From the NCBI RefSeq assembly GCF_016918935.1, contig NZ_JAFFOB010000019.1, positions 248,001-312,000 on the forward strand: a stretch of DNA of 64,000 nucleotides, in the 5' to 3' direction. The notes under the pieces were generated by a model. It did not search any database, was not told the origin of the DNA, and was given only the letters and a program-made list of their open reading frames with translations. Each line of letters opens with the position of its first letter. Within the stretch, counting starts at the first letter, position 1. The position numbers and the translations under genes are program-made. Positions 26,701 through 34,448 of the stretch are shown here, piece after piece. Source of the DNA: Roseitranquillus sediminis. Its GTDB lineage: Bacteria; Pseudomonadota; Alphaproteobacteria; Rhodobacterales; Rhodobacteraceae.

Positions 26701-27306
26701 TCAGAAGCGGAACGTCACCCGTGCGTTCAGCGTGGTCGCGTCGATGTCGGTGCCGCTGTCGTCGAAGTCGTCGAAGCTGTGGTGCGTGACCTCGCCGCCC
26801 ACCGCGACGTTGTCGCGCACCAGGTAGTCGACGCCCGCGCCCAGCAGCCAGCCGTGGTCCTCGGCGCTGTCGCCCGCAACCTCGCCCGAAGCACGCGCCC
26901 ATCCGGCCGAGCCGTAGATCAGCGCCCGCCCGGCATCGTACCCGGCGATGCCCTTGACCCGGAACACGTCGTCGAGCTGGCCCGCATCGTCCTCGAGGTC
27001 GATGTCGGCCCAGTCGTACTGCAACTCTCCGCCCAGCACGAAGCGGCCGAGGTCCTGCCGGTAGCCGCCGGTCAGCCCGCCGATCAGCCCGTCACCTTCG
27101 TCGCCGTCGGCTTCCGCCCGGCCCCAGCCAAGCTGCGCCCCGAAGTACGGACCGCTCCAGTCGGTGTTAACTATAACCGGCGCTGGCGCCGGCGCAGGCG
27201 CGGACACGACCGGATCGGGCGCAGGTTCGAACGGTCCCGCGGCCCATGCCGGAGCCGCCAGCCCCACCGCCAGAACCACTGCCAGCGTTCCCGCGACCTT
27301 TGCCAT
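26701..27306 (-). CDS. Outer-membrane beta-barrel protein (OmpA/OmpW-like porin family)
   Basis: A 201-residue protein with a cleaved signal peptide (AVVLAVGLAAPAWAA), then a Pro/Ala-rich linker (APAPAPAPV). Alternating beta strands follow, starting WSGPYFGAQLGWG and ending LNARVTFRF; the terminal Phe is the outer-membrane insertion signal. It matches the opacity/Omp25-like eight-stranded barrel family of alphaproteobacteria. The mature chain is strongly acidic. It is divergent from parE across about 220 bp holding both promoters. Confidence 0.9.
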   Translation of the reverse strand: MAKVAGTLAVVLAVGLAAPAWAAGPFEPAPDPVVSAPAPAPAPVIVNTDWSGPYFGAQLGWGRAEADGDEGDGLIGGLTGGYRQDLGRFVLGGELQYDWADIDLEDDAGQLDDVFRVKGIAGYDAGRALIYGSAGWARASGEVAGDSAEDHGWLLGAGVDYLVRDNVAVGGEVTHHSFDDFDDSGTDIDATTLNARVTFRF

Positions 27307-27526
27307 GGTACTCTCCCGCGTCTCGCGAGGGACTCGCCCCGCCGTGCCCTGAAAGATGCGCGCTCTGGCCGCGCAATCAAGCCAATCTGCTGTCAACTAC
27401 CGGAAAATCCGCAATTCTCGCCCGAGGGGCTCGCGAACCGCCTCCAATGCACGCATCCGGCGCATGACGTTGCCCGTCCCGCCGGCACCTGACATGATGC
27501 CCGCCAATCAACGAGAGCGAGCAGTC

Positions 27527-29491
27527 ATGGCCGACGACCTACTCAGCGGCGCACAGGACGCCGCCTACGACGCATCCTCCATCGAGGTCCTCGAAGGGCT
27601 GGAGCCCGTCCGCAAGCGCCCCGGCATGTATATCGGCGGCACCGACGAGCGCGCGCTGCACCACCTCGTCGCCGAGGTGCTCGACAACGCCATGGACGAG
27701 GCCGTCGCCGGCCACGCCAACCGGATCGAGGTCGAGCTCCACGCCGACGGCTCCGTCACCGTCCGCGACAACGGCCGCGGCATCCCGATCGACCCGCACC
27801 CCAAGTTCCCCGGCAAGTCCGCGCTCGAGGTCATCCTCTGCACCCTCCACGCCGGCGGCAAGTTCTCCGGCAAGGCCTACCAGACCTCCGGCGGCCTCCA
27901 CGGCGTCGGCGTCAGCGTCGTCAACGCCCTCTCCGACCACCTCCGCGTCGAGGTCGCTCGCAACCGCACCCTCTACGCGCAGGAGTTCTCCCGCGGCCTG
28001 CCCCAGGGCCCCGTGGCCGAGGTCGGGCAGGCCCCGAACCGCCGCGGCACCACCGTCACCTTCCACCCCGACGAGCAGATCTTCGGCCCCCTCGCCCTCA
28101 AGCCCGCCCGTCTCTTCAAGATGGCCCGCTCCAAGGCCTACCTCTTCTCGGGCGTCGAGATCCGCTGGAAGTCCGTCCAGGACGACGGTGAGACCCCGCA
28201 GGAGGCCACCTTCCACTTCCCCGGCGGCCTCGCCGACTACCTCGGCGAGACCCTCGCCGGCGCCGCCACCTACGCCGAGCGCCCCTTCGCGGGCCGCGTC
28301 GGCTTCCCCGAGAAGTACGGCGTCCCCGGCTCCGTCGAATGGGCCATCAACTGGACCCCCGCCCGCGACGGCTTCATCCAGTCCTACTGCAACACCGTCC
28401 CCACGCCCGAGGGCGGCACCCACGAGGCCGGCTTCTGGTCCGCCATCCTCAAGGGCATCCGCGCCTACGGCGAGCTCACCAGCCAGCGCAAGGCCGCCCA
28501 GATCACGCGCGAGGACCTGACAGCCGGCGGCTGCGCCCTCGTCTCCTGCTTCATCTCCGAGCCGGAGTTCGTCGGCCAGACCAAGGACCGCCTCGCCACC
28601 ACCGAGGCGCAGCGCCTCGTCGAGGGCGCCGTACGCGACCACTTCGACCACTGGCTCGCCGCCGACACCAGGTCCGCCGGCGCCATCCTCGACCACCTCA
28701 TCCTCCGTGCCGAGGAGCGCCTCCGCCGCCGCCAGGAAAAGGAGACCGCGCGCAAGTCCGCCACCCGCAAGCTCCGCCTCCCCGGCAAGCTCGTCGACTG
28801 CACCGCCTCGAACCGCGCGGGCACCGAGCTCTTCATCGTGGAGGGCGACTCGGCCGGCGGCTCCGCCAAGATGGCGCGCGACCGCAAGACTCAGGCCCTC
28901 CTCCCCCTCCGCGGCAAGATCCTCAACGTCCTCGGCGCCGCCTCGTCCAAGCTCGGCTCCAACCAGGAGATCGCCGACCTCTGCCAGGCGCTCGGCACCG
29001 GCATGGGCACCCGCTTCAACGTCGAGGACCTGCGCTACGACAAGGTCATCATCATGACCGACGCCGACGTCGACGGCGCCCACATCGCCTCGCTCCTGAT
29101 GACCTTCTTCTTCACCCAGATGCGGCCGCTCATTGACCGCGGCCACCTCTACCTCGCCTGCCCGCCCCTCTTCCGCCTGACGCAAGGCGCCACCCGCGTC
29201 TACGCCACCGACGAGCCGGAAAAGGAACGCCTGATGGCCCAGGGCCTCGGCGGCAAGGGCAAGATCGACGTCTCCCGCTTCAAGGGCCTGGGCGAGATGG
29301 ACGCCAAGGACCTCAAGGACACCACCATGAACCCCGCCACCCGCAAGCTGATCCAGGTCTCGATCCACGAGACCGAGGAAAGCGCCGGCGAAACCGCCGA
29401 CCTCGTCGAGCGCTTGATGGGAAAGAAACCGGAACTACGGTTTGAATACATCCAGCAGAACGCGAAGTTCGTGGAAGAGCTGGATGTATAG
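27527..29491 (+). CDS. parE: DNA topoisomerase IV subunit B
   Basis: A 654-residue ATPase subunit that with ParC decatenates replicated chromosomes. The GHKL ATP site is shown by VLDNAMDEAV, DNGRGIPIDPHP and GLHGVGVSVVNALS. The TOPRIM part has EGDSAGGSAKMARDRKTQ and MTDADVDGAHIASLL. The start MADDLLSG was chosen over upstream in-frame ATGs because those precede the conserved N-terminus; GAGAG lies about 10 bases upstream. The C-terminal FEYIQQNAKFVEELDV is intact, so the island behind it did not truncate the gene. Confidence 0.95.
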   Translation: MADDLLSGAQDAAYDASSIEVLEGLEPVRKRPGMYIGGTDERALHHLVAEVLDNAMDEAVAGHANRIEVELHADGSVTVRDNGRGIPIDPHPKFPGKSALEVILCTLHAGGKFSGKAYQTSGGLHGVGVSVVNALSDHLRVEVARNRTLYAQEFSRGLPQGPVAEVGQAPNRRGTTVTFHPDEQIFGPLALKPARLFKMARSKAYLFSGVEIRWKSVQDDGETPQEATFHFPGGLADYLGETLAGAATYAERPFAGRVGFPEKYGVPGSVEWAINWTPARDGFIQSYCNTVPTPEGGTHEAGFWSAILKGIRAYGELTSQRKAAQITREDLTAGGCALVSCFISEPEFVGQTKDRLATTEAQRLVEGAVRDHFDHWLAADTRSAGAILDHLILRAEERLRRRQEKETARKSATRKLRLPGKLVDCTASNRAGTELFIVEGDSAGGSAKMARDRKTQALLPLRGKILNVLGAASSKLGSNQEIADLCQALGTGMGTRFNVEDLRYDKVIIMTDADVDGAHIASLLMTFFFTQMRPLIDRGHLYLACPPLFRLTQGATRVYATDEPEKERLMAQGLGGKGKIDVSRFKGLGEMDAKDLKDTTMNPATRKLIQVSIHETEESAGETADLVERLMGKKPELRFEYIQQNAKFVEELDV

Positions 29492-29497
29492 CTCGCT

Positions 29498-30535
29498 TCA
29501 AGAAATGTCGAAAAGGTCGGGTTCAGACGGGCCTGGCCAGCGCTTTTCGAAAGAACCCAGCATAGCTTTTAATGCCTCATCATCCAGAGGATCAGCCAGT
29601 CGAATTCCCTCCACTTCCAAGACTCGAACGGCATGGAATCGCATACGCCGACCTTCAAGCCGGACAGCAAATTGAACCAGTAACTCTGTCTCGTCACGAA
29701 AAGCAAATTCCTCCTTTCGAATGCGCAACCAGAAATCCTCGTCGTCTACAGTAAACAGTCGCACTGATCCTTCCGAGTTTCTCCCCTTCCAACGCCTATA
29801 GATTTGATCGTTTGCGTCAAAGTTTGGAGAAGTAACTATCACCTTTTCAATGCGAACGATCCACTCCCCTTCAGGCTCCTCTTCGAGCCTAGTCGGTGGC
29901 ACGGCTCGCTCCGCGAAATCTCCCCTTCGAATTGGAGGGATGCCAGTCCCCTCGAATTCAACCGCTTTCACACGGCTGTCATCAAGACAAGCGCGGAACA
30001 ACTTGCTTTGCGAGCTTGCAATCTCGAACAAGGTGGACGGTGGAAGCGGAAGTCTATCTATAGAATTCCTTTCAGAGCCAAGGGCACTTGCGGTGGCGCG
30101 ACATAGAAGATCTTCGACGATGCGGTGCGCTTCCTCCTCAGACTCAAAGATCGCTTCGCCCACTCCGTCGCTCGTGGCCCTCTCGATCCGAGACTGTAAA
30201 TTCCGAAGGCCGTCGATTATATGATCCGAGGGATCTTTTCCAGTGAGTTCCTCAGACACGTCTTGAAGCGTCTCGCTATCAAGAATCGCTAAGATTACAG
30301 CCATAGTTCCTAGGGCCACACCTGCCACTTTGCCGCTGTGGACGATTATCCCGAGGACTTGTTTTAGACTCCCTGCTTCGGGCGCCTTGACTATGAACTC
30401 TATTAGTAGCGCGTCTTCGAAGATCTCGCGATTAAGCGCGAAGGCTGTTCGCTGTGCCGCTCTTGCAGACTCGAGAAAGGTATCGAAATCGAGATAAGCA
30501 TCCGGCACATCGAATGAGATTGTGAAAAGCTGCAT
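29498..30535 (-). CDS. Orphan one-TM hypothetical protein in A+T-rich island
   Basis: A 345-residue protein I do not recognise. An N-terminal soluble part (about 1-65, with LIEFIVKAPEAGSLKQV) leads into one hydrophobic segment (LGIIVHSGKVAGVALGTMAVILAIL). A largely charged C-terminal region follows, with a beta-rich part (EGEWIVRIEKVIVTSPNF and FWLRIRKEEFAFRDETELLVQF). Base composition and codon use are much richer in A+T than parE just behind it, suggesting acquisition. It converges on parE with a 6-base gap and sits alone. A single-gene defence or stress protein is possible, but nothing in the sequence proves it. Confidence 0.75.
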   Translation of the reverse strand: MQLFTISFDVPDAYLDFDTFLESARAAQRTAFALNREIFEDALLIEFIVKAPEAGSLKQVLGIIVHSGKVAGVALGTMAVILAILDSETLQDVSEELTGKDPSDHIIDGLRNLQSRIERATSDGVGEAIFESEEEAHRIVEDLLCRATASALGSERNSIDRLPLPPSTLFEIASSQSKLFRACLDDSRVKAVEFEGTGIPPIRRGDFAERAVPPTRLEEEPEGEWIVRIEKVIVTSPNFDANDQIYRRWKGRNSEGSVRLFTVDDEDFWLRIRKEEFAFRDETELLVQFAVRLEGRRMRFHAVRVLEVEGIRLADPLDDEALKAMLGSFEKRWPGPSEPDLFDIS

Positions 30536-30683
30536 CTGTAGTTCTCGCGCAAGCCAATAAGCTTACACTAGAACAAGCCGAAGAAAATCAACAAGATACT
30601 TCTGCTGCCTCATGCCGGATTCCACGGCGAGAAATGAGAGCAAGCTAGGTGCCATCCACTTCTTCGGCTCACCCGCGCCGGCT

Positions 30684-30830
30684 TCAATCCGCGACGTACT
30701 CGCCCCGCCCCTCATAGTCTCGCCAGTCCGCGTCCTCGGCCAGCGCGGCCTCGGCCTCGGCGCGGGAGAGGACGCCGTCGCCGCTGGCGTCCTCGGTGGC
30801 GAGGATGCGGCTCGCGCGCGACGGCGCGTC
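30684..30830 (-). pseudogene. EF-hand protein remnant (C-terminal end only)
   Basis: On the minus strand an open stretch reads SRILATEDASGDGVLSRAEA, an EF-hand calcium loop (DxSxDGxxxxxE), and ends about 26 residues later at a TGA. There is no ATG, GTG or TTG in frame before an upstream TGA at 30861-30863. It is the tail of a truncated EF-hand gene, probably related to the EF-hand gene just upstream (30941-31519), stranded at the edge of the A+T-rich island. Confidence 0.6.
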
Positions 30831-30835
30831 CGGCT

Positions 30836-30866
30836 TGCTGACCTGCCGATGGCCGGCAGGTCAGCA
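30836..30866. repeat. Perfect 13-bp inverted repeat (hairpin)
   Basis: TGCTGACCTGCCG, a 5-base loop ATGGC, then CGGCAGGTCAGCA. It lies about 75 bases downstream of the PEPQ-repeat gene on its strand and immediately before the EF-hand remnant. No T tract follows on either strand, so it may be an operator, an RNA-stabilising hairpin or a factor-assisted terminator. Confidence 0.75.
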
Positions 30867-30940
30867 CAAGATTGTCAGAATTCGCCCGAGGTACGTTTCC
30901 CGCTATCGGCCGGATCGGCATCGGGCGTCGTTGCATTCGG

Positions 30941-31519
30941 TCAGGGCAGCGGCTCCGGCTCCGGCTGAGGCTCCGGCTGGGGCTCAGGCTCCGGCTGGGG
31001 CTCCGGCTGAGGCTCCGGCTGAGGCTCCGGCTGAGGCTCCGGCTCGGGTTGGGGCTCCGGCTGAGGCTCGGGCTGGGGTTCAGGCTCAGGGATCGGCTCG
31101 GGCTCCGGGTGGGGGATCGGCTCGGGCAGAGGATGCGGATCCACGATCGGATCGGGCTTCACGTGATGATCGGGCACGGGCGGCTTGGGCTGCAGCTGGA
31201 ACAGCCGGGTCAGACGCTTCGGCTCGTCATCGCGGGTTCCCCGCGACTCCGCGGCCTGCCGTTCGGCGCGCTCGCGCCCGGTGCTGTCGTCGCGGTCGAC
31301 GGACCGCGCCTCGTCGCGCGAGATCGCCTGGTCGCCGGTCAGATCCTGGTTTTCCAGAACCCGCGCAGCACCCGCGGGGCCGAACACGGCCTCGAGCTCC
31401 CGCAGCGTCACCAGCCCGTCGGCGTCGGCGTCGAGCGTGCCGAAGGTGACCTGTTGCGCAGCCGCCGCTCCCGCCAGCGCCAGGCTCAGCGCGGCCGAAG
31501 CCAGTAGTGTCTTGCCCAT
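30941..31519 (-). CDS. Exported EF-hand protein with Pro-Glu-Pro-Gln repeat tail
   Basis: A 192-residue protein. The signal peptide is [20 protein letters not shown]. Two EF-hand-like loops follow: [18 protein letters not shown] and [19 protein letters not shown] hydrophilic linker ends in [13 protein letters not shown], and the last 60 or so residues are an almost pure run of PEPQ, PEPE and PEPIP units. Such tails are extended and acidic and may span periplasm or bind cations. ATG 31519 is chosen for its GGAGAG site. The DNA repeat invites slippage, so repeat number may vary between strains. Probably a periplasmic calcium-responsive protein; function unknown. Confidence 0.85.
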   Translation of the reverse strand: MGKTLLASAALSLALAGAAAAQQVTFGTLDADADGLVTLRELEAVFGPAGAARVLENQDLTGDQAISRDEARSVDRDDSTGRERAERQAAESRGTRDDEPKRLTRLFQLQPKPPVPDHHVKPDPIVDPHPLPEPIPHPEPEPIPEPEPQPEPQPEPQPEPEPQPEPQPEPQPEPQPEPEPQPEPQPEPEPLP

Positions 31520-31669
31520 TGTTCTCTCCATCTGGGTGTCGCCGCGGGGACCGTCTCCGGCCTTTCGTCCCGCAATGCGCACTCCCTAGACAGACGAAAT
31601 TAACAGGCGGTGACCGGATGAGCGGCGCCGGCGAAACAGCCGTGAGCGGCCCAACGACGGCCGCAGGCC

Positions 31670-31729
31670 GTCTTGCAAGACTTGCATGAAGTTGCAAAAC
31701 CGGCCCTCCGGTCTTGCAAGTATTTGCAA
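31670..31729. promoter_or_regulatory. Phased TTGCAA array with nested palindromes
   Basis: TTGCA(A/T) occurs five times, starting at 31673, 31682, 31692, 31714 and 31724, so most neighbours are 9-10 bases or two turns apart. GTCTTGCAAGAC (31670-31681) is a perfect palindrome. TTGCAAAACCGG-CCCT-CCGGTCTTGCAA (31692-31719) is a 12-bp inverted repeat with one mismatch. The array lies between the cytochrome c stop and the EF-hand gene start, i.e. about 150 bases upstream of the latter. TTTGCAAA-type boxes are known for the ScfR/PccR regulator family in alphaproteobacteria; a link is only a guess. Confidence 0.6.
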
Positions 31730-32113
31730 CTATTCCTGCACGCTCTGCAGCCAGCGCACCAGATCGGCAATGGCCGAGCTCGTCAGGATCGGCTGCCCCG
31801 TCTCCTCCCGCAGCGCCCCGCCATCGCCCTCGAAGAAACCGCCCCAGACCGGCATCGGCCCCCCGTGGGCCAGCAGCGGATCGCGCCCATCGATCCGCCT
31901 AACCACCTGAAATGTCGGGAACTCTCCCCCGTGTGAGGCGGTGAGCCCGGTCAGGTCCGTCGGCGGCACGGTCAAGAGCGCGGCCATCGGCCCCTCGCCC
32001 CGCGCGTCCACACCATGGCAGGTCGCGCAAAATGTCTGGAACAGCTCCTCCCCTTCCTCCTGCGCGGCGGCAGGAAGCGCCAGCAACGCTATGGCAAGAA
32101 ACAGCTTTTTCAT
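31730..32113 (-). CDS. Class I cytochrome c, periplasmic
   Basis: A 127-residue protein with a signal peptide (KKLFLAIALLALPAAAQ), the haem site CATCH near residues 29-33, and an axial Met probably in GGPMPVWGGFF. The size fits a small soluble electron carrier of the cytochrome c5/cbb3-type III family. ATG 32113 follows GGAGAC. It is divergent from the DUF1194 gene across 65 bp. Its redox partner is not encoded nearby. Confidence 0.9.
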   Translation of the reverse strand: MKKLFLAIALLALPAAAQEEGEELFQTFCATCHGVDARGEGPMAALLTVPPTDLTGLTASHGGEFPTFQVVRRIDGRDPLLAHGGPMPVWGGFFEGDGGALREETGQPILTSSAIADLVRWLQSVQE

Positions 32114-32178
32114 ATCAAGTCTCCAGGGTGGCAGGTCGGCCCGATGGCTCTAGCTTACCCGGATATCGGGAGTTTCCC

Positions 32179-32895
32179 ATGCGGAACTTGATCCTCGCCC
32201 TCACCCTCCTGCTCGCTCCGCTCCCCTTGGCGGCGCAGGACGTCGAGCTCGAGCTCGTCCTCCTCGCCGACGCCAGCGGCTCCATCGACCCAGATGAAAT
32301 CCGTTTTCAGAGAATGGGTTACGCGACGGCGTTGACAGACCCGGAGGTGCTGGCCGCGATCTCCAACACCGCCTACGGCAGCATCGCCGTCACCTATGTC
32401 GAGTGGGGCAGCGCCGCCTCGCAGGACGTCGTCGTCCCCTGGACCGTCATCGACGGCGCCGAGTCCGCCACCGCCTTCGCCGCCGCCCTCCTGCCCCCGC
32501 CGCAGCGCGCCTTCGGCCGCAACGGCATCGGCGCGGCGCTGCTCAAGGGCAAGGAACTCATCGAAAACAACGATCTGGAGGGTTGGCGCAAGGTGATCGA
32601 CTTCTCCGGCGACAGCGCCAACAATTGGACCGGCCCCCCGATCGAGACCTCCCGCGACGAGGTCCTTGCCGCCGGCATCACCATCAACGCCCTCGCCGTC
32701 CTCTGCCGCACCTGCTCCGGCCAGCCCTCCGGCCCGGACCTCGAGCTTCTCTACGAACAGCGCGTGATCGGGGGTCGCGGCGCCTTCGTCGTCACCGCCG
32801 CAGGCCCCGACACCTTCGCCGAGTCCGTCAAGCGCAAGTTGATACTGGAAATTTCCGGAACCCTCCCCGCCAGCCGAACAGCCGAGGCCAGATGA
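32179..32895 (+). CDS. DUF1194 VWA-like exported protein (second copy)
   Basis: A 238-residue protein with signal peptide LILALTLLLAPLPLAAQ, then LELVLLADASGSIDPDEI, the DxSGS of a von Willebrand A fold, FGRNGIGAALLKGKELI, and VIDFSGDSANNW. It is a clear paralogue of the copy at 20002-20802 with the same order of motifs. A CRTC pair near residue 177 may form a disulfide. Its TGA overlaps the ATG of the CAP-domain gene, so the two are coupled. Periplasmic; function unknown. Confidence 0.9.
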   Translation: MRNLILALTLLLAPLPLAAQDVELELVLLADASGSIDPDEIRFQRMGYATALTDPEVLAAISNTAYGSIAVTYVEWGSAASQDVVVPWTVIDGAESATAFAAALLPPPQRAFGRNGIGAALLKGKELIENNDLEGWRKVIDFSGDSANNWTGPPIETSRDEVLAAGITINALAVLCRTCSGQPSGPDLELLYEQRVIGGRGAFVVTAAGPDTFAESVKRKLILEISGTLPASRTAEAR

Positions 32896-33761
32896 TCCGC
32901 ACCCTCGCCGCCGCCCTCGCCCTCGTCCTCTTCGCGACCGCCAGCCCCGCTCAGGACCTCGCCCGCCAGGCCCTCACCCTCGTCAACGAGGCACGTGCCG
33001 AGCAGGGCCTGAACCCGCTCGCCCTCTCGCCCCCGCTGATGGAAGCCGCCCGCGCCCACGCCGAGGACATGGCACGCCGCGACTACCACGCCCACGTCTC
33101 GCCCTCGGGCCGCACACTCCGCGACCGCTTCCGCGCGGCGGGCGGCCGGCGCGGGCAGCTGATCGCCGAGAACATCGCCATGTGCGAAGGCTGCGGCGGC
33201 GCCGACCGCGCCCGCGTCGACGGCTTCCAGAGCGGCTGGATGCAGAGCCCCGGTCACCGCGAGAACATCCTGCGCCGTGGCATCGACAGCTTCGGCTTCG
33301 CGATGGCGAGCCGCGGCCGCGCCGTCTACGCCGTGCAGACCTTCGCCGGCCCCGGCCGCAGCCGCGGTGCGGCGAACGACGTCGACCCAACGCCGATCTC
33401 ACCCGACGAGGCGGCGGACCGGTTGCTGGCCCAGCACGATGGCGACCTCGAGCCAGCCGCGGCGCTGGATCAGGTGGCGCGCTCCGTCGCAGGCGCGGTG
33501 GAGCTCGAGGGAGAGGAACTTGCCGGAATCCCGAACGACCTCTTCTCGCTCCTGCCGGAGGGTGGCGGCGGCTGGACCGGCCTCTCTGTGCGGGTCGCCG
33601 CGTGCGAGGCGTGCGGCGCGGAAGTGACGGAGCCTGACGTGCCCTGGTTCGCCGGTGAGCTGGCGCCCGAGGATGCAGCCGGCTTCAGCCACGCGGGTTT
33701 CGCGCTCGACGCAGAGGGCGACGGACGTAAGGTCGGCGTCGCGGTCTACGGAACGCGCTGA
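32892..33761 (+). CDS. CAP/SCP-domain exported protein
   Basis: A 289-residue protein. After a signal peptide (TLAAALALVLFATASPAQ) comes a CAP (SCP/PR-1) domain: LVNEARAEQGLNPL, ARAHAEDMARRDYHAHVSP, ENIAMCEGC and GWMQSPGHRENIL with the conserved His and Glu residues. From about residue 165 a second region lacks a family that I recognise; it contains CEACGAEV. Coupled to DUF1194 by ATGA. Probably periplasmic. Bacterial CAP proteins have few known roles. Confidence 0.9.
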   Translation: MIRTLAAALALVLFATASPAQDLARQALTLVNEARAEQGLNPLALSPPLMEAARAHAEDMARRDYHAHVSPSGRTLRDRFRAAGGRRGQLIAENIAMCEGCGGADRARVDGFQSGWMQSPGHRENILRRGIDSFGFAMASRGRAVYAVQTFAGPGRSRGAANDVDPTPISPDEAADRLLAQHDGDLEPAAALDQVARSVAGAVELEGEELAGIPNDLFSLLPEGGGGWTGLSVRVAACEACGAEVTEPDVPWFAGELAPEDAAGFSHAGFALDAEGDGRKVGVAVYGTR

Positions 33762-33764
33762 GCC

Positions 33765-34448
33765 TCAGGCGACGTGGCCCCCGGCCATGCGCAGCGTGCG
33801 GTCCATACGGGCCGCGAGGTCGAGGTTGTGTGTCGCGATCAGGGCGGTCAGCCCGGTTTCGCGCACGAGGCCGATCAGCACGTCGAACACGTTCTCGGCC
33901 GTCGCCGGGTCGAGGTTGCCGGTTGGCTCGTCCGCCAGCAGCAGACGTGGCCGGTTGGCGAGCGCCCGGCAGACGGCCACGCGCTGCGCCTCGCCCCCGG
34001 AGAGCGCGGCGGGCCGGTGATCCGCCCGCGCGGCCAGGCCGACGTGACCCAGCAGGTCGCGCGCCCGCTCCCGCGCGGCGCGGCGCGGGGTGCCGTTGGC
34101 CAACTGTGGCAGCACGACGTTCTCTTCGGCGCTGAACTCCGGCAGGAGGTGGTGCGCCTGGTAGACGAAGCCAATCTCGCCGCGGCGGGCGGCGGTGCGG
34201 CGGCGGTCGGAGAGGCCATCCATGTCCTCGCCGCCCAGCCGGACGGTGCCGCTGTCGGGGCGGTCCAGCAGGCCCGCGATGTGCAGGAGCGTCGACTTGC
34301 CGGCGCCGGACGGGGCGACGAGCGCCACCAGCTCCCCCCGCCGGAGCGTGAGCGTCGCGCCGCTCAGCACGGTAACCTCTGCCGGCTTGCCGCGGTTGTA
34401 GGCCTTGGCGACCTCGCGTAGCTCGAGCACCGGGGGCGCGTCACTCAT
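33765..34448 (-). CDS. lolD: Lipoprotein-releasing ABC transporter ATPase
   Basis: A 227-residue ATPase that powers release of lipoproteins from the inner membrane to LolA. Walker A is APSGAGKST, the Q-loop [16 protein letters not shown] is typical of LolD/MacB, the signature is LSGGEAQR, and Walker B is [13 protein letters not shown]. It overlaps the permease gene by 8 bases and follows it in the operon. Confidence 0.94.
   Translation of the reverse strand: MSDAPPVLELREVAKAYNRGKPAEVTVLSGATLTLRRGELVALVAPSGAGKSTLLHIAGLLDRPDSGTVRLGGEDMDGLSDRRRTAARRGEIGFVYQAHHLLPEFSAEENVVLPQLANGTPRRAARERARDLLGHVGLAARADHRPAALSGGEAQRVAVCRALANRPRLLLADEPTGNLDPATAENVFDVLIGLVRETGLTALIATHNLDLAARMDRTLRMAGGHVA

Noticed and set aside
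27539-29368. 609-codon minus-strand frame opposite parE
   Set aside because: Low-complexity Val/Gly/Ala/Leu/Glu translation of antisense parE; no ribosome site or domain.
30958-31130. Tandem short repeats as a CRISPR array
   Set aside because: The repeats are contiguous 9-12 base units with no spacers and are in frame as PEPQ units of an exported protein.
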